Shown one piece after another: positions 32,928-46,943 of a stretch of DNA of 64,000 bases. Both the position numbers and the translations under genes were made by a program. Position 1 is the first letter of the stretch, and the number at the start of each line of letters is the position of its first letter. Source of the DNA: Zarea fungicola. Lineage: Eukaryota > Ascomycota > Sordariomycetes > Hypocreales > Cordycipitaceae. Under the pieces are notes generated by a model, which ran no database searches, was not told the origin of the DNA, and saw nothing but the letters and a program-made list of their open reading frames with translations. The stretch covers positions 62,001 to 126,000 of the forward strand of contig FWCC01000085.1 of assembly GCA_900169235.1 (NCBI GenBank). The letters are read 5' to 3'.

Positions 32928-34868
32928 CTAGACACCGCATTAGATTGGAGGAACATTAACAGACCAATAGACCAACTATACCATGTCTAAGTGAATATAT
33001 TGAATGTAAGATTTTGGTTTGAACCATTCGAGTTAAAAAAAAACCCGCCATATTTATATTGAACACCCTGGCAGTGTGTTGGTTCGGCCGCAACAGCAGC
33101 CCCCCCATACCATTTGCAGCTTCACGGCATTAGATCTCACGTCAGCAGCCTTTTGGCTCATTATAATGCTTTAAAATTTCGGATAGCGATATTTATCCTG
33201 CTCTAGAAGTTTTAACGCCATGTTAGAGTATATTTTACGGGACGCTGTGGGACGTATGTGAGCTGTCGCGTGAGGCTGCCGTGCGTAGCCGTACGAAGCC
33301 TTCAATAGAAGAGCTTCGGACTTAACCCACGTACTAACTTCACCTAAATATAACCACCCCGCTCCTGCGAGCCTTTAGCTTACCGGAGAAGAGCCATAAT
33401 CGCCACAAGAAATTGAGCCGCAAACCATAATTGGGCAGAAGATGTTGATAGACACAGCCTATGAGTCCTTATATGCCTAAAATGTTGATTAAGCAATGAA
33501 TTTTATCATGGAATTGTTCTTAGAGAGCTAATAGCTTCTACGTAAATATTTCTATAAATTTAATTGCATTTACTGACAACGCTTAGAGGAACCCTCGATG
33601 GAGCACTGTATGGGGTTGCTCCATGTGATTATTGTTCGTATCAATGCGCAACTGTCTGTTCTTCTTCATGGTAAGTCAAGGCAATGAAACTATGACAAAA
33701 GGGATGAGGCGCTCAATGAAACCTTGACTACGCACATGGCAGATTAAGAGAATACACTGGACAGCCTTTTCTTCCCAACAGTATCCGCAACAGGTGACTA
33801 AAAGAAGAGTCTGACCTGGTTCGTTCGAGGCTAGAGAGCTAACCTAAAATCATAAAGGACTACTTGTGTTCTTTAAAATGTGGCATGCGTGCCCCGTACT
33901 GTAAAGCGGGCTGCTGGGTCTTCGCGCCTACTTCGCCATAGTTTTCTTTCCTGAATAGGAATGCTGAGCCGCCATAGGTTTAACAGAAACCCTCCACTCA
34001 GCCACAGAGACGCCAAAAAATGGCCGGTCACACGCATCCACTATACAAGTGTCTTTTACGCTCCAGACAAATCTCAAGCCACATACGTTCTGTGCTGATA
34101 AAAGGGAGTATAGGTAGAAGATGGCTGAAACTATTTGTCATTGTAACACCGGAGTTGGAGCTGTTCTTCTCCTCCTACTTCGAGTCATGAACCACCATCT
34201 CTAACCCACAAAGCGCCGAAACGGAGCGATGTTCGGAGCTGGCGAAGAAATCTGCAAGAGTGAAATGCAGCTAGGTCCAAGGGTCGATAATTTTGAACTG
34301 GGTATATGTTTTACAACTGGCCCTGCTCTATCGGTTCGTGCGTATATTGTGAGGATACTCTATTCCGATTCACCATTCACTATCGGCCTTACCCTTGGAG
34401 CAGCTGTCCTACGGTCCAGTGTTGGACATTTTGCGAATGTTCGATCGAATCGATCAATGCATTTAATGCCAAGTCTTGCAAATGTCAAATCAAATAGGGG
34501 TCTATTTAATTTAGATAATTTAATATATTTCATTTAACTGAATTTAAATATCAAAAGTATTTAATTCGATTTAAATTAAACCACTAGTTACTCTCATGTG
34601 GGTTTCCCTCGCATATTCGCAAGATGTCTAACCCTGAAACTGCCACACCTCCGCCTCGACCAAAGAGGGCCGCAGGACGCAGGAGGCTGGCAGAAGAGAG
34701 CAGCAGTCCGCTACAAGACAAAGGCGAAAAGGCCGAAAATGACTCGGATTACGTTACTATCAGATTTACCCTCGAAGCGGCCGTCCTACTGTCAAGCTAT
34801 CAAAAAGCACAACATTGATGTATTACTGTCTATACGCGGTTTATTGTCTCCTGTTGGAAATGCACCAG
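32928..34868. other. Intergenic, AT-rich, no firm gene
   Basis: Nearly 2 kb without a supportable gene. The end (34500-34580) is an A/T tract built from attta/aattt. A short ATG frame at 34624-34818 (MSNPETATPPPRPKRA) runs only 64 residues and has a basic N terminus of transposase-like composition; I leave it uncalled. Confidence 0.45.
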
Positions 34869-37793
34869 TTAAACATCCTCGCAATATGTCCACAGCTCGT
34901 ACGTAAAATCCTCTGTCAGCGACAAGCTGACCGTGCTTCTCAGTGACGTGGTCGTCGAATTGTAGCCAGCATCATCCGAAGCCGGTGCATCCAACAGCGT
35001 CACAGCCGTCACATTAACACCTGGTTGGTACCGAAACGTACCCGACGACCACAGTACACCATCCTCATACTCAAACTCAATTGTGCTAGTCTCATTCAGA
35101 TCGACCGAGTCCCCGTCATCCAAATACAGCCTTCCACTTGCTCTACCGTCCTTGTCTGGCGCAATTAGAAGCTCAAAGTCCTTGGTACGCAGCTCCGTCG
35201 TCGTATACGCGCCCTCCACACGCATAGGTACTATACTTCCACCACGAATATGCACCGGAATCTCATCATAGGCGATGCCCTCCCGCGTAACTTGCGTCCC
35301 TCGTGCCGCCACTTTCAACCCTGTATCAAAGTCATAAAACAAGTCGTCTGGCATGTAAAACGTGACTGAGGTATCGTTCGGCGTTGTCACGGGACTGACC
35401 ATGAACGCCTCGCCAAAAAAGAACTGCAGCTCGATCCCCACCGTGTTGGCATCGTGGGGATACTGCCACACGAGCGGCGATAACATGGGGAACCCCGTTT
35501 CGTGCTGCGTGTGCAGGTTGGTGTACATGTAGTCCAACAGCCGGTAGCGCAGGTCAATGGCCTTGCGCGCAGCGGCGGCGACCTCGGGCCAGAGGTAAAA
35601 CTCTTGGTGCGGCGCGCCAATGTCGGCGTGGTTGCGGTAGAACGGGTTCCAGGCGCCGAGCGTGGCCCAGCGCTGGCAGAGGATCGGATTGGTGGCAAAG
35701 TTGAAGCCGCACACGTCGGAGCCGACCATGGGAACCTGGTACATGGCGACGTGCTGAATCATTTGCACGATCTGGAGGCGGTAGTCTTCGTCGTTGGAGC
35801 GGTTGTCACCGAACCAGTGGCTTCAAAATATTGTCAAAATACAGATAACAGAGGAAGAGGAGAGAATTGGTGAGTAACGTACCCGATTCTGCTTCCGTCG
35901 CCCACCAACGATGATCGAGAGATGCTATTTCCTAGTCAGCTTCAATTGGTGAGACTGTTCACCATTAAAGTCAGGCACTTACATGAGCGGCCGACGTCCA
36001 GGTCGCCGATTCAACAGCGTCTGTCTACTCACCGCGCCCATCATGCTCCCAAACAGATTATGCGTATCATATTCGACCAGGCCATTCGCATGCTGCAAGA
36101 ATGTCGGCATGCTCTGCCCGCTCAACCCAGTAAAGAAGGGCTTAATATCATACTTGGGTGTCAAAAGATCACGACCCGGCAAACCCATATGTTTACCGCG
36201 CGCACCATCCTCCTTACCACTCATGATCTGCTGCTTCACCCGCATCGACTTGTGCCCATCCTTTGCACCAATCGTCTTTGCGCCTGTGGCCGCTGCACCA
36301 CCTGCATTGCATGGCAAATCGCAAAAGTTGGCCGGCTCATTCATGTCGATCCACAGCCCATCAATGTCCACGCCCGTATCCTTGTCAAAGAAGCTCGCAA
36401 ACTGCGCGTCCCAGAATTCTTGCACCCGCGGCGCGAACCAGTCCGGGAACCCGCTCGGCCCGGCCCATACCTCGCCCGTCCACACACTGCCGTTGGCCGT
36501 CTTCATCAGCGCGTCCATGGCCACGCCGTCGTTGTACGGCTTGTAGTCGCGCCGCGCCACGGCCGGGTCGACCATCATGATGTAGTGCTGGTTGTTGGCG
36601 TGTAGCCTGTCCACCAGCGCGCGCACCTTGGGCAGGGGGAAACTGACCGGGTCGAGGGAGAAGATGGCGCGGCCGTCCATGTAGTCAATGTCGTTCCACA
36701 TGGTCTCGAGCGGGATCCGCGCCGCGCTGTAGTTGGCCACCACCTCGGCCGTCTCGTTGACGGACCTGTACCCGTACTTGCACTGGTGGAAGCCGAACCC
36801 CCAGTACGGCATGAGCGCGGGCCTGCCGACGACGGAGGCGAACTGCACCGAGAGGTCCTTGGGCGTGGGGCCCGCGAGAAAGTAAAAGTCAAACACGCCA
36901 CCGACGGTGTTGTACTCCAGATAGCTTCTTCCTCTCGGGTCCTTGTCAATGTTGATGCGCATGGCGTTGATGTTGCGCAGAAAAACGGCGTGCGTGCCCT
37001 TGCTGCCGCGGTGGTCGTAGTACACGGGGTACGCGCCGTAGAGGTTTGTGCTGGGCGGCATGAACGCCTGGCCCGAGTTCCAGATGGCGTGCGTGTATCC
37101 GGTGGAATGGCGAAGGAGGTCGGCGCTCTCGCCCAGACCGTAGATGGTGGGATCGTCGGGGAGCGCGGTGCGCAGGTAGAGGTACTGCGATTCGAAGATG
37201 AGGTTGTGGCCCGTCGTGTCAAATAGCACCTCGCCCGAGGCCTTGCGCGTGACGGTAAAGGAAAATGGTGAGGCCGTGTATGTGAATTCTAGCTCGGACG
37301 TGGTTTCGTTGGCTGAGGAGTCGGATGTCGGCGCCCCGACGAGGTCGTCCGGGATTTGAAAGACTTGCTCGGCTTCGTCGTAGATTTTGACGTGCAGTCG
37401 AGATTCTAAAGTGTGAAGATTAAAAACAAATTTGCATACAGATTCGTTTCACATAAACCCACCAGTTTGGTATTCTACTAGGAGCTTGAGATTCGGCAGA
37501 TCATGTCCGTATACATTACACGCATCGCCACTTAGACGCAAGTCTGCGGTGAGTGTCTTGCCGTCATCGTGCACAGCCACGACATTGTACCCTGGACAGC
37601 CTGCGCCGCGAAAAGGCAGAAGAAAGCTCAAGATGAGAGTAGTGCATACTAGCAAAGAAATGATGGTGGCCATGAATGCAATACCCAAGTGTGCTGAGAC
37701 AACCTTGGATCTGGCTCGACTGCTCTGTCGAGCCGGAACTTTGGGTAAGCCGGAGTCGACAGGGTCGAGTGAGGATATTGCGCGCTCGTCCAT
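34869..37793 (-). CDS. GH31 alpha-glucosidase with N-terminal membrane anchor
   Basis: Four exons give 915 residues: 37793-37463, 37405-35983, 35924-35883 and 35820-34869; introns are 57-62 nt. Residues about 35-60 form a single hydrophobic segment (ISLLVCTTLILSFLLPF) after a basic cytosolic stretch, as in a type II signal anchor. The GH31 catalytic domain is complete: ESADLLRH near the start, PYWGFGFHQCKYGY, the nucleophile in WIDMNEPANF and the acid/base in GSDVCGF. Beta-sandwich strands follow (PVHIRGGSIVP, LYLDDGDS). The family hydrolyses terminal alpha-1,4-linked glucose; in fungi such enzymes act on maltose and starch in the wall or secretory pathway. Many NxS/T sites fit secretion. The final substrate range is not evident. 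Confidence 0.9.
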
Positions 37794-38693
37794 GTTCGTC
37801 TAAGTCACTGTCGTTCCAGATTGTTTCAAGAAGCCTGCCAGCAACCGGCGCCTTGCGATATGTATAACAGTAATACAAAGATATGGAAACCCGTGTTTCA
37901 TTGTTTAACATTACAAGAGTTTTTTTTACAAGAACCAACGCTACTACATTTGCCTTTATTTCGCGCATGACCTTTGACGACAACTGACGAAATGTCGTGT
38001 GCTGCTGTGGTATCTCGTGATGGTTGCTACCATCAGCCCAATCATTAGCGTCGCACTACCCACCATCAAATCTAGATCTGGCACGCCACCTGTCCCCATC
38101 ACGCTGGACCCTGCGATGGAACGGCAGCCTGCGTGACCTCCCACTGCCGTTCTTCATAATTGGGAATGTTGGGAAATGGGTGTGTAAAGTCGCCCGCTAC
38201 CTGGACTAGATTTGGCGAAAAGAACATCACCAGGACCTTCTTGGTATCATATGTATCCAGTTGACTAAACTGGTGAATTCAACATCGAAGTGTACTCTCA
38301 TCTTACCGTTCTGCGACGACTTGAGTATGCTGTTCAGATCCCGACTGCCTTATTCAACGTCTGGGCGAGGACATCCTAGAGCTTGATTCCAAAATTACCA
38401 GCAACTCCGCGCGTCGTTAGAAATAAATAAATGTATAAATAATAATTAACTAGATGAAGAGTATATTTTGGCTTCAAGCGCAACGCTATTTTAAAAAACG
38501 CTTCTGTACACACAAAATAAATTGGTATCCAAGACAGACAAACATGCCTCCGAGTCGTCGAAGAAAAACAAATTCAAACTCATCAACATAAAATGTTGAA
38601 GGAAAACAAAAAAAAAAGTGCAACGACTTCACGATATATGTGGAAAACAACCACAGAAAATATACAAGTATACACAAACAAATAACTTCCCCC
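37794..38693. other. Intergenic between GH31 and the giant protein gene
   Basis: The region is upstream of GH31 and downstream of the giant gene. It contains a T-rich run near 37920-37928 and A-rich 3' sequence at 38590-38620. No gene is supported. Confidence 0.5.
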
Positions 38694-41600
38694 TTAGTCT
38701 TGCCATTCGCCGAATCCTGGCTCGCCGTATGGATTCCACTCCTGACCGGGATAGCTCGTCGCCACCATCTTGGGATTCTCCTCTTCCGGATCATACGCAA
38801 TCTTCTCCTCCTGCCCGTCGAGACGAATCGTGCGCTGCCGAGCATCCGCCGTGTCTTCAAGCTCCACGGCCGGCCCGGCGGCCTTGGCGGCCGCCTTTCT
38901 CGCAGACAGATTTCTCTTGCTCTTGGCCTCAAACTCGTCATCTGAGATGCTGCCTTTGCTCTCACCCGTCAAATCCCTCTGAATCGGCTCCGCTGGTGCA
39001 GGTGCTGCCGTGGTCACTGCCATGGATGCGCTTCTCACGGGAACACTCGCCGTGTAACCCCCGTTGGGAGGCGATACACTTGCCGCACGCATACGACGCT
39101 CTTCGTCCTCTTCCATGGATTCCTGCGATGCCACGGCCTGCAGCTGCTGGTGGCTAATGGCAGGGGACTGCTGCGACGACTTTGGTGACCCCCGCGCCAT
39201 GTTGCCACTCTCGTTGGAGACTTGGCTCACGCGGTTGCTGTTGGAAGGGCCGAGGCTCGTGCGGCTCTCTTCTGGGCGCAAGAGATGGCTCGCAACTGCT
39301 CCTGCAACCGCGCCAGCCCCAGCCGCTGCCATCGGCGACTGCAGACCCTTGTCCGCGTTCTGCTGGGCGAGAGCTTCGCGGGTGAGTGGTGCAACAAGAG
39401 GCTCACGCGGCTCATCAGCAACAGCAGCGGTGGTAGAGGCGTGGAGAGGAAAGGTGCCACTGCGCTGTACAGTGCGGGGCTGTCCGGCGAAATCGTCACC
39501 AGCTGCAGGGGGAATATGTTGAGAGACCGACCTCAGTGGTTGAATATTATACTCATTGGGCGGGGCTTGACCTGCAGAAGACTGAAGTTGAGGCTGGATG
39601 AAGCCGTTGCCAGGTGGTCCTTGGTTGCCGCGAACAGGAGAAGAAGGCTGCTGAAATGCACCGGCAGCAGGGTGCCTCTGTTGAGGCTCGTCGTATATCT
39701 GAGACTGGAGAGCCCTTTGCCGGCCTGGATTGTATTGGGTTGGCACTTGACTGCTGCCCTCGGCGAAAACGGCAGTATATCCCCGCGGAATCGGCACCGC
39801 ATCGTACTGCGGCTCCGCCGCGCGCTGTGAGTGCTGTTGATGCAGCTGTTGCTGTTGCATACCCATATTCATATACTGCTGCTGCTGCTGCGACAATGGC
39901 GATCTATATGCTGGATGCATCTGCTGTTCACTCTGATACCCCTGCTCGATGAAAAGCTGCTTCTGAGGCTGGGAGTGGTTTCTAGTAAAGGTACGGAAGT
40001 CAAGCGGCTGTCTGGATCCAGTAGTGTTGCTATACTCTGCAGCTCCCTGCACATTTTCCTGCTGCTGCTGCTGCCTCTGTTTCTGCTGCTGCTTTGCTTC
40101 AGATGCCGGTGGCTGCTTCGACAGTCTCTTAATCGCGCTAAAGAGTTTATCTCCAGATGCAGGTTTGTCTCCCTTGTCCGGCTTGGTACTGCTGGTTAGG
40201 CCCTGGCCCTTCATCTTGTTCCTCAAGCCCTTCCAGCCCTTGGATGGGGCGGGTACATCTGCTGGCGGAGTTGGCTGGCTGTAGCCACTGTGCATGCGCT
40301 GATGCTGCTGCTGTGGTGAGGGCGGGGACTGCGGTTGTGGCTTATGGAGGCGATTGGAGTGGTTCATCGGTTCCTGCTGAGCACTAGGAGCCGGCCGGCC
40401 CATATCCGGTCCGTAACCCGACGCGGCATACTCACGGCCAGGATCACGCTGCTGCTGCATCGGCGGTGCACTTTGGTGATAGCCTCGAGGCACGTCATGG
40501 CCAGTCGTATATGCACCTGGCGCTCGACTCTGCGCAAAGTAACCCTGCGGCCCAGGACCCTGTGCAGACTGCGCGGTAGGCGGCGTTGGTCGCGACACGG
40601 CTGATTCAAGAGGGATACCTGGCGTCATCTGGCTGACGTTTGTATCCATGCGACTCATGTCAACGTTCTCTTCCTCTGCACGAGATGCAAGCGACGGGGC
40701 AACCGCGGATTGTTTCCGGGAGTTCTCTGTATTTTCCGTTTCCGAGTCTGACATGTCAGACGGAGCGACCGCGGCGGCAGCAGCAGGAGGAGGTTCATGA
40801 CGTGCAAACGGGCCAGCTACAGCCCGGGGTGTTGTGGATTCAGCAAAGGCTAGTGGTCCAAGAGCAGCACTGCTGGCAAAAGAATCACCTGCGTCATCCC
40901 GTGGCAGATCATCTTCAACAACAGCGGCGGGGGCCGTGACTGTAGTCGAACTGCTTGGCCGATCCGTGCCGTCTCTATTCCTGTCCGTAAATAGTGGCTC
41001 CGGCCGACCCAAGAACTGCGCCGGCGCAGCTGAAGCATGAGCCAGGTCCCTTGACGCTCTATGAGGGGCGGGGAAGTCATCGGCCGCGTGTCTCTGCATC
41101 GGTGCAGGAGGAACATCTTGCGGTAGGTCATTTGCTGCAAATCCGCCCAGGCTCTGCGGTGGCGGTACAGGATACGGATCTTGTTCATGTTCGCGATGGC
41201 CCTTGTTACCGGTAATGTTCGATATCAAGTTGGAAAAAGATGCACGGCGGTTGTGCTGCGTCGAGTCTTGGGGCATGTAGGCAGGATCCATCTGCCCGCC
41301 ATGGTCGGCACCGGCACCGGCACCGGCACGATCCTTGTTGCTGTTGCGGAGGTTGGAAAGTAGACTGTGGCTATTCGGTCTCTGACTGCTGCTGATACTC
41401 TCCGTGGGCTCCAGGGACAGGCCGGAGGACGGTCTACCAGAAGAGGGGCGCTCCTGTGTAGAAGGGCGTTGGAACGCCTTGGTAATGGCGGAAAAGCGCT
41501 TCTTTTTCGGCGTCGTATCGTGAACGGCATCGGCCGATTGTTGAATGGCAAGATTCGAGCCAGGCAAGTTGGAGGCGTTGCTGCCGTTGCTCTTATGACC

Positions 41601-43409
41601 AACCATACCAGCCATACCGCCACCGAATACGGAACGCTTACGTCCAGAGCTCAGATCTTCCGAAGATGCCTGAGGTGTTGCGTCGTTCTGGGTGCGCGGG
41701 ACTCCAGCCATGTTCTGACGACTAGACTGTTCCATTGAACCACGCTTCGTAATCGAGTTGAAGAAGTTTGAGCGGCGCTTCTTGCGGTGGTCCGAGGTGT
41801 CCTCAGTGCCAAAGCTCGACAACGAGGTTTCGTCGCCGTGATAGTCCATGTGGCCTCTGCTGTCGGTAATCGAGTTTCTTCGATCGCGAGAAGTAGCCCG
41901 AACAAGCTTTTCACCAATCTCCTTGAAAAGCCCAGAGTTGCGCTTTGATCGACCCCGTTCGTCCGCAGGCGGGCCAACGCCAGGGATAGAGTATTCGTTG
42001 CCGGTGTGACGCGGGTTCGCCATATCCTCGTAATTGGGTTGGGCCATCATCTGGCGTGGCGCTGGCTCTTGACCAGGGCGTGGTGCAAAAAGACCCGGGT
42101 AGCGCTGAGCAGAGGAAGGAGGAATATCTCCTGGCCGTCTCTGTGCGGGCGGTTGCGATGGAGGGGGCATGGAGGCAGAGTAGCCAGTCTCCTTGTCAAA
42201 GCCGTAGTTGGGCGGGGGAGAGACGGGGCTTTGGCCAGAGCGACTCTTTGCTTGGTAAAGAGGTTCCGATAGATGACTCTCCTCTAGCTTCCACGGCCCG
42301 GATTGTTTATGATGCAACATCAGAGGGGGTTGCACTCCAGGGCGGGTATTTTGAGGAGCGCGCATTTGCTGAGGGGCCATTTGTTGCTGGTTCATATTCT
42401 GGGGTGGCATCTGTCGAGGGGCCATGTTCAGGGCCTGCATATTCTGAGGTGCCATCTGCTGAGGTGCCGTCTGCCGAGGACCTACGTGCTGCGGCATTGT
42501 TTGTTGGGGGACCATACCCTGAGGTCCCATCTGTTGATGAGCCATATGCTGGGGTGCCATCTGGGGTGCCATCTGGGGTGCCATGTTTTGACCAGGCCGC
42601 TGCGGCTGCATCCCACCCTGACGCTCAGGCGAACGCTCAGGCGATACTTGGTGATGCTGGTAGCCCATCACATCCTCCCTCGCAGCAGCTTGAAACGAGG
42701 GACGACCTCCAGGTGTGCCGACAGAATCGCGACGAAGTTGCTGCGCCGCTGGTGCATTTGGTTGCTGCTGTTGCTGGCTTACAAAATTCCCAACTGGACG
42801 ACCATCAACCCCAGGAACAGCTGGTAGACTAGGCACAGCAGGGACAGGCCCGTCCTCTTCTTCCTCTTCCCCAACATCCAGTGGGAAACGCTCCGTTGCC
42901 CGACGTGTCTTGGACTTGAGCCCAAAAGTGGACGACCGGCGAATCGGTGGAAGACCAACAAACGAAGATTGCCGCTTGGGTGTTTCGTCGACCGCATCGG
43001 GCTGCGACTGCATGCCAATCCCACTGTCCTCCGCCACGGGAGGGCGCATGGGTTGCGCTTGCGCTCCAGCAAATCCTGGGCCACCGGGTATAGTCTCGGA
43101 CGGGACGACTCTGATAGGGCTGTTGGCGTGGGCTGTATTCGTGGGAGGTTGCGCAGTGAAAGAACCATTGGTCATTGCGCTGGTACCATACTGTCCCGGC
43201 TGTATCGACGGATGCTGCTGCATGGTTGGGTGCTGGTTCACCGGCTGCTGTGTAGTCGGGAAGGTGTTGTTCGGTGCAGGCTCACCCATCAGCGGCGAAA
43301 CTGGTTCCGGCTCCGGAAGCTGAGGTGCGAGGGACATGCTGGGTCGTGGCGGCGCGGCCGCTTCATACTCGTGTTGGAATTGCCGAGGATCTTGGTGGTA
43401 GTGCTGCTG

Positions 43410-43443
<34 letters not shown>

Positions 43444-46400
43444 CCCTGATCCTTGGACAACGAGAAATCCGTGCGTAGCTTGCCGCTAAGCATAGCCCAT
43501 GAGCCTTGACGGTCGTGCTTGGTTTTGGTCGTCGGTGCCAAAGGTGGTTGTGGAGGTAGTGGTTGTTCTTGTTGCTGTGTAATCGCATCGCCCTATCCAA
43601 GAAAGAAAACAAACAAATTAACATCAAATCGCTTCATTCACATGTTTCGTCTTTTCATGTCATCGGAAGAAAGGGAAAGGGCAGGCCCAGGATAAGATAA
43701 AAGTTTCTTTCGTCGTGATATTCCCAAATCTCCATACATATCCCATGGCATCATTATAGGCCAGTGACATGCAGAAAATCCGGCGCATTATTCATAAATC
43801 AATACAAAAAGTAAAAACGACATTCTGATCCCGTCCTGCCCAATTGGGGAAAGTTGCAAAAGGAACGAAGAAAAAGAGAGATGGCCCACTCACTGTGAGA
43901 TGGGAAGTGATTTATAAAGAAAAAAACATCAGTGAAATACCTTGTCCCCTCTTTCCTTCAATTTGCTCTTGCCCTTGCTGAACAATCCTTTGCCCATTTT
44001 ACCCGCTGACTGCATAAGCTCCTTGCTCTTGGTCCCGATTTGGTTCCCAGAGTGACTAAACGTGCTGCCGCCTACGTTGGAGGGCATGGAGATGCCGCCG
44101 ATGCGACGACCGGACGATGTGCCGCTGTTGCTGCCGGTACCGGTGCCCGGGGCACTCGCGTTGAGGTATTGCTGGTAGTAAGGTTGCTGCGTCGATGGCT
44201 GGCTTCCGTTGGGACCGCCAGCGGATGGCGGCGCGGCTGGCTGGTAGGAGTTGAAGCTCTTGGACATGTGCTCAGGGTGTTCTTGCGAAAGATGAGTTAG
44301 CCATCTGTCGAGTCCGGTATCTGTGACTGCATGAGCGACTCTGGCCTCGTTGAATTTAGCGGCGCGCTCCGAGGAGCTATTCAGAGCCATAATATCCTTG
44401 AAAGGAGTCATGGCGCCATTTGTGGTGGACGAAGTTGGCATGCTCAGGGTGGGAGGCGGACTGGGGTCGGACAGCTTCAGCGCGGGGTGCTCGTCAGCTG
44501 GAGGCGTTTCGATTCGGGTCGATGTCGTGTTGGAGAGATTCTTTTCATCAGCAAGCGAGAGCCGTCTTGGTTCAAAAGCAGCCGTGTTTGCGGTAGCTGT
44601 AGCTGGAGCAACTGTAGGCTTGGGAACGGAAGCCTCGGAATACAGATCTTGGGAAGACGACGTTTCTGACTGCTTGGCCGATTCAGTGACGAGGGCAGAT
44701 GCCGCAGCGGCAGTCGCAATAGCAGCCATTGGTGCTGCAGTTGGTATCGCGCTTGGAGCCGGGGCCAAGACAGGAGCTGGGGCAGGCGCAGTTGCGACTG
44801 GAGACGCCACGTTTGGCTGTATCATCGAAGACCGGGTGGAATCCTCTGCCTCCCATGAGAACCTGCGGCGGAGATGGGAGCTTGTAGGGGACACGATATC
44901 AGCTTCTGTTATGGCCGCCTCTGTCGTTTGTTGTATAGGGCTGGGATGTGAGATTTGCGAAGCCGAAGACACTGACGCGGAAGGATTGATGGTCGGTACT
45001 ACAGGTTCTGAATAGATAATAGCCGGCGGCTGTACTGAAGGCGTCTCTGGTGCGGTGACTGGCTCTGGAGTTGGAGCTTGAGCAGGTTGGGCGGTCTTGG
45101 CAAGCAGAGTTGGCGTCGTCGGAGAGTCTGGGGCGGCCGCAGTCTCAGCTGGCTCTTCCGGTACTGTGCTCATAGTTTGTACCTGAGGCTGCTCGGTCTC
45201 TTGCTGGGCTTGATCGGCATTGTCGGTATCTGTCCAGTAATAGTCTCCCAAGCTATATGTGCTGTCCCGTGCATGGCTCTGATGCTGTGCATCGTTGAAG
45301 CTGACTGGGCTACTTTCACTGTATTGCAGGCCCGATTGATTTGGTGAGCTGAGTGTCTTTATTATTTCATCCCTGAGCACATCACTTTCCTTGACCGGCG
45401 AGGAGGTATCAGTGCCAAAAGTCGGCACTCGCTGCAGCGACGGCGGGGGCTCAAAGTGGACGGCCGGGCTTTCGTCCTTGCGTACATTGAGAGGCTTAGT
45501 CGGAGTAATGTCAGCTGCCGAAGCAGCGGATCGCCTGCCCAGGTTCTCGGTGTCAATCGAAGATGCGGGTGGAGCTTGTCTGACAGCTTCTACGGGCGAT
45601 TCAGATGCCGCTGGCTGTTTGTGTTCGACAGGCGTGATCGGTGCCACTGGCTCAGCCTTTTTGCTGCCAACGGCTGGTTCCGGCTGGTCGGCTGTCGGCT
45701 TAATGGCTTCATCGTCTGCCTCAGCCTTGGCCATGGCGATGGGAGCTGTCGAAATGGCCCTTGTCCCGTCGGCGGCTGGCTCTGGCTCTTCTGGCAGTGC
45801 AGCAGCAGCTTCGCTCGGTTGAGCACTGTGCGTCGCCGGCTCATCCACTTTGAATGCTGGTGCCAGCTTTGGGACGTCTGGGATATTTTCCTCGGCCATC
45901 TGCTCCGAAGACAGCGAGGACTGAAAGCCGCCCGAGAACAGATCCGTGCCAAAGACAGACATGCGAGCCAGATCTGGGAGCTTGGGGCTCGTAGAGAGAC
46001 GGCCGCCATCCTGGTCCACGGCACCGGGTGGGTAGATGACTGGACTGGGTGTCGCATACTGTGGCAAAGGCGCTGCCAGTTGGGCAGGAGATAAAGGTGC
46101 TTTTGGAGTTGCATGATCCATAGTAGGTGAAGTCAGGTCCTGATAGACGGCCGTATGGCTATCGGTGCGAGGTGCCGGCGGTTGCGAAATGGTCGGCTCG
46201 ACAGGCTCGACCTTGGTTTGGACGGGTGACGCAGCAGAGCTTTGCTTGGACAGAATCGATCCGAAATCCGCGCTGGGCCTTGAGCTTTCCGATGAGCCGC
46301 GGCTCTTTTCCTCTTCCAGTCGTCGGTAAATGTCTGACGGCCGTACAAATGGCATGGGCTTGGGAGCGGTGGCCTGCGTTGTCGACGAGGGCAGGCTATC

Positions 46401-46943
46401 GGGCGGCGAGCGAGGTGTCAGGGGGTATGTCGAAGAGGCACTCTGCGGCAAGAAGCCATCGGCAGATTGAGGTACCGGGTGCGAGGACAAAGGGGTATCG
46501 GAGGCTTGGTCAGGAGCACCGGCGGCGGCGGCGGTGGCAGGAGCTGTGTGGCTCGGCTGTCGTTGAGAGTGCGGCGGCGGCGGCGGCTGGTTTGTCTGGA
46601 TATGTAGGGACGGCACATTTGGAGCAGTCTGTGTCCCGCTGCGGGCACCTGCAGGCGCAAGAGGCAGCGGCGGCTGTACTGGATCGTCCTCTTCTTCTTC
46701 TTCGTACTCATCGGCGCCCCAGTCATCGCCGTCATAGTTTTGCGACTTGGCCTCGACCCATTTCTTCGTCTTTGAGCGGCTGACATTGACCTGATAGTTG
46801 CTGTTGCTCGCCGATGAAGCCGATCTAGGGAGTCAAAAGTGTTAACGAGAGCCAGGCTACGTCCCCCTTCTACCTGCTTTGGTGTCTACATACAGTGATG
46901 GCTGGCCACGACCATCAGGTCTGCTGTAGGAGCCCTGATCCAT
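38694..46943 (-). CDS. Giant Gln/Pro/Ser-rich protein, about 2,610 residues
   Basis: Two long minus-strand frames appear to be one gene. Exon 1 is 46943-46894 (MDQGSYSRPDGRG), exon 2 46824-43941 and exon 3 43592-38694. Introns of 69 nt and 348 nt (donor GTATTT, acceptor GGATAG) keep phase, and the sum is an exact 2,611 codons. The N terminus has a conserved-looking block, KTKKWVEAKSQNYDGDDWG, followed by an acidic run. The rest is low-complexity: Pro/Ala/Ser-rich to about residue 970, then Gln-rich with many Ser-rich basic patches (RRSNFFNSITKRGS, KKKRFSAITKAF). The C terminus is conserved in style (IAYDPEEENP, YPGQEWNPYGEPGFGEW). I infer a disordered scaffold or regulator. The short conserved tags suggest a fungal family, but I cannot name it. 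The 348-nt intron is long for this genome, so two separate genes remain possible. Confidence 0.72.
43403..43443 (-). repeat. CAG/CTG polyglutamine tract
   Basis: About ten consecutive Gln codons, then His-Gln-Gln, inside the giant protein (sense CAG, plus-strand CTG). Such a tract is prone to length changes between strains. Confidence 0.85.

Noticed and set aside
34624..34818. Short ATG frame MSNPETATPPPRPKRA
   Set aside because: Only 64 residues, surrounded by AT-rich spacer, with no continuing exon that I could find.
38694..43541. Treating the 1,615-codon frame as a separate gene starting at 43541
   Set aside because: The first codon there is TTG, and the frame extends to a good acceptor at 43593, so it is better read as exon 3.
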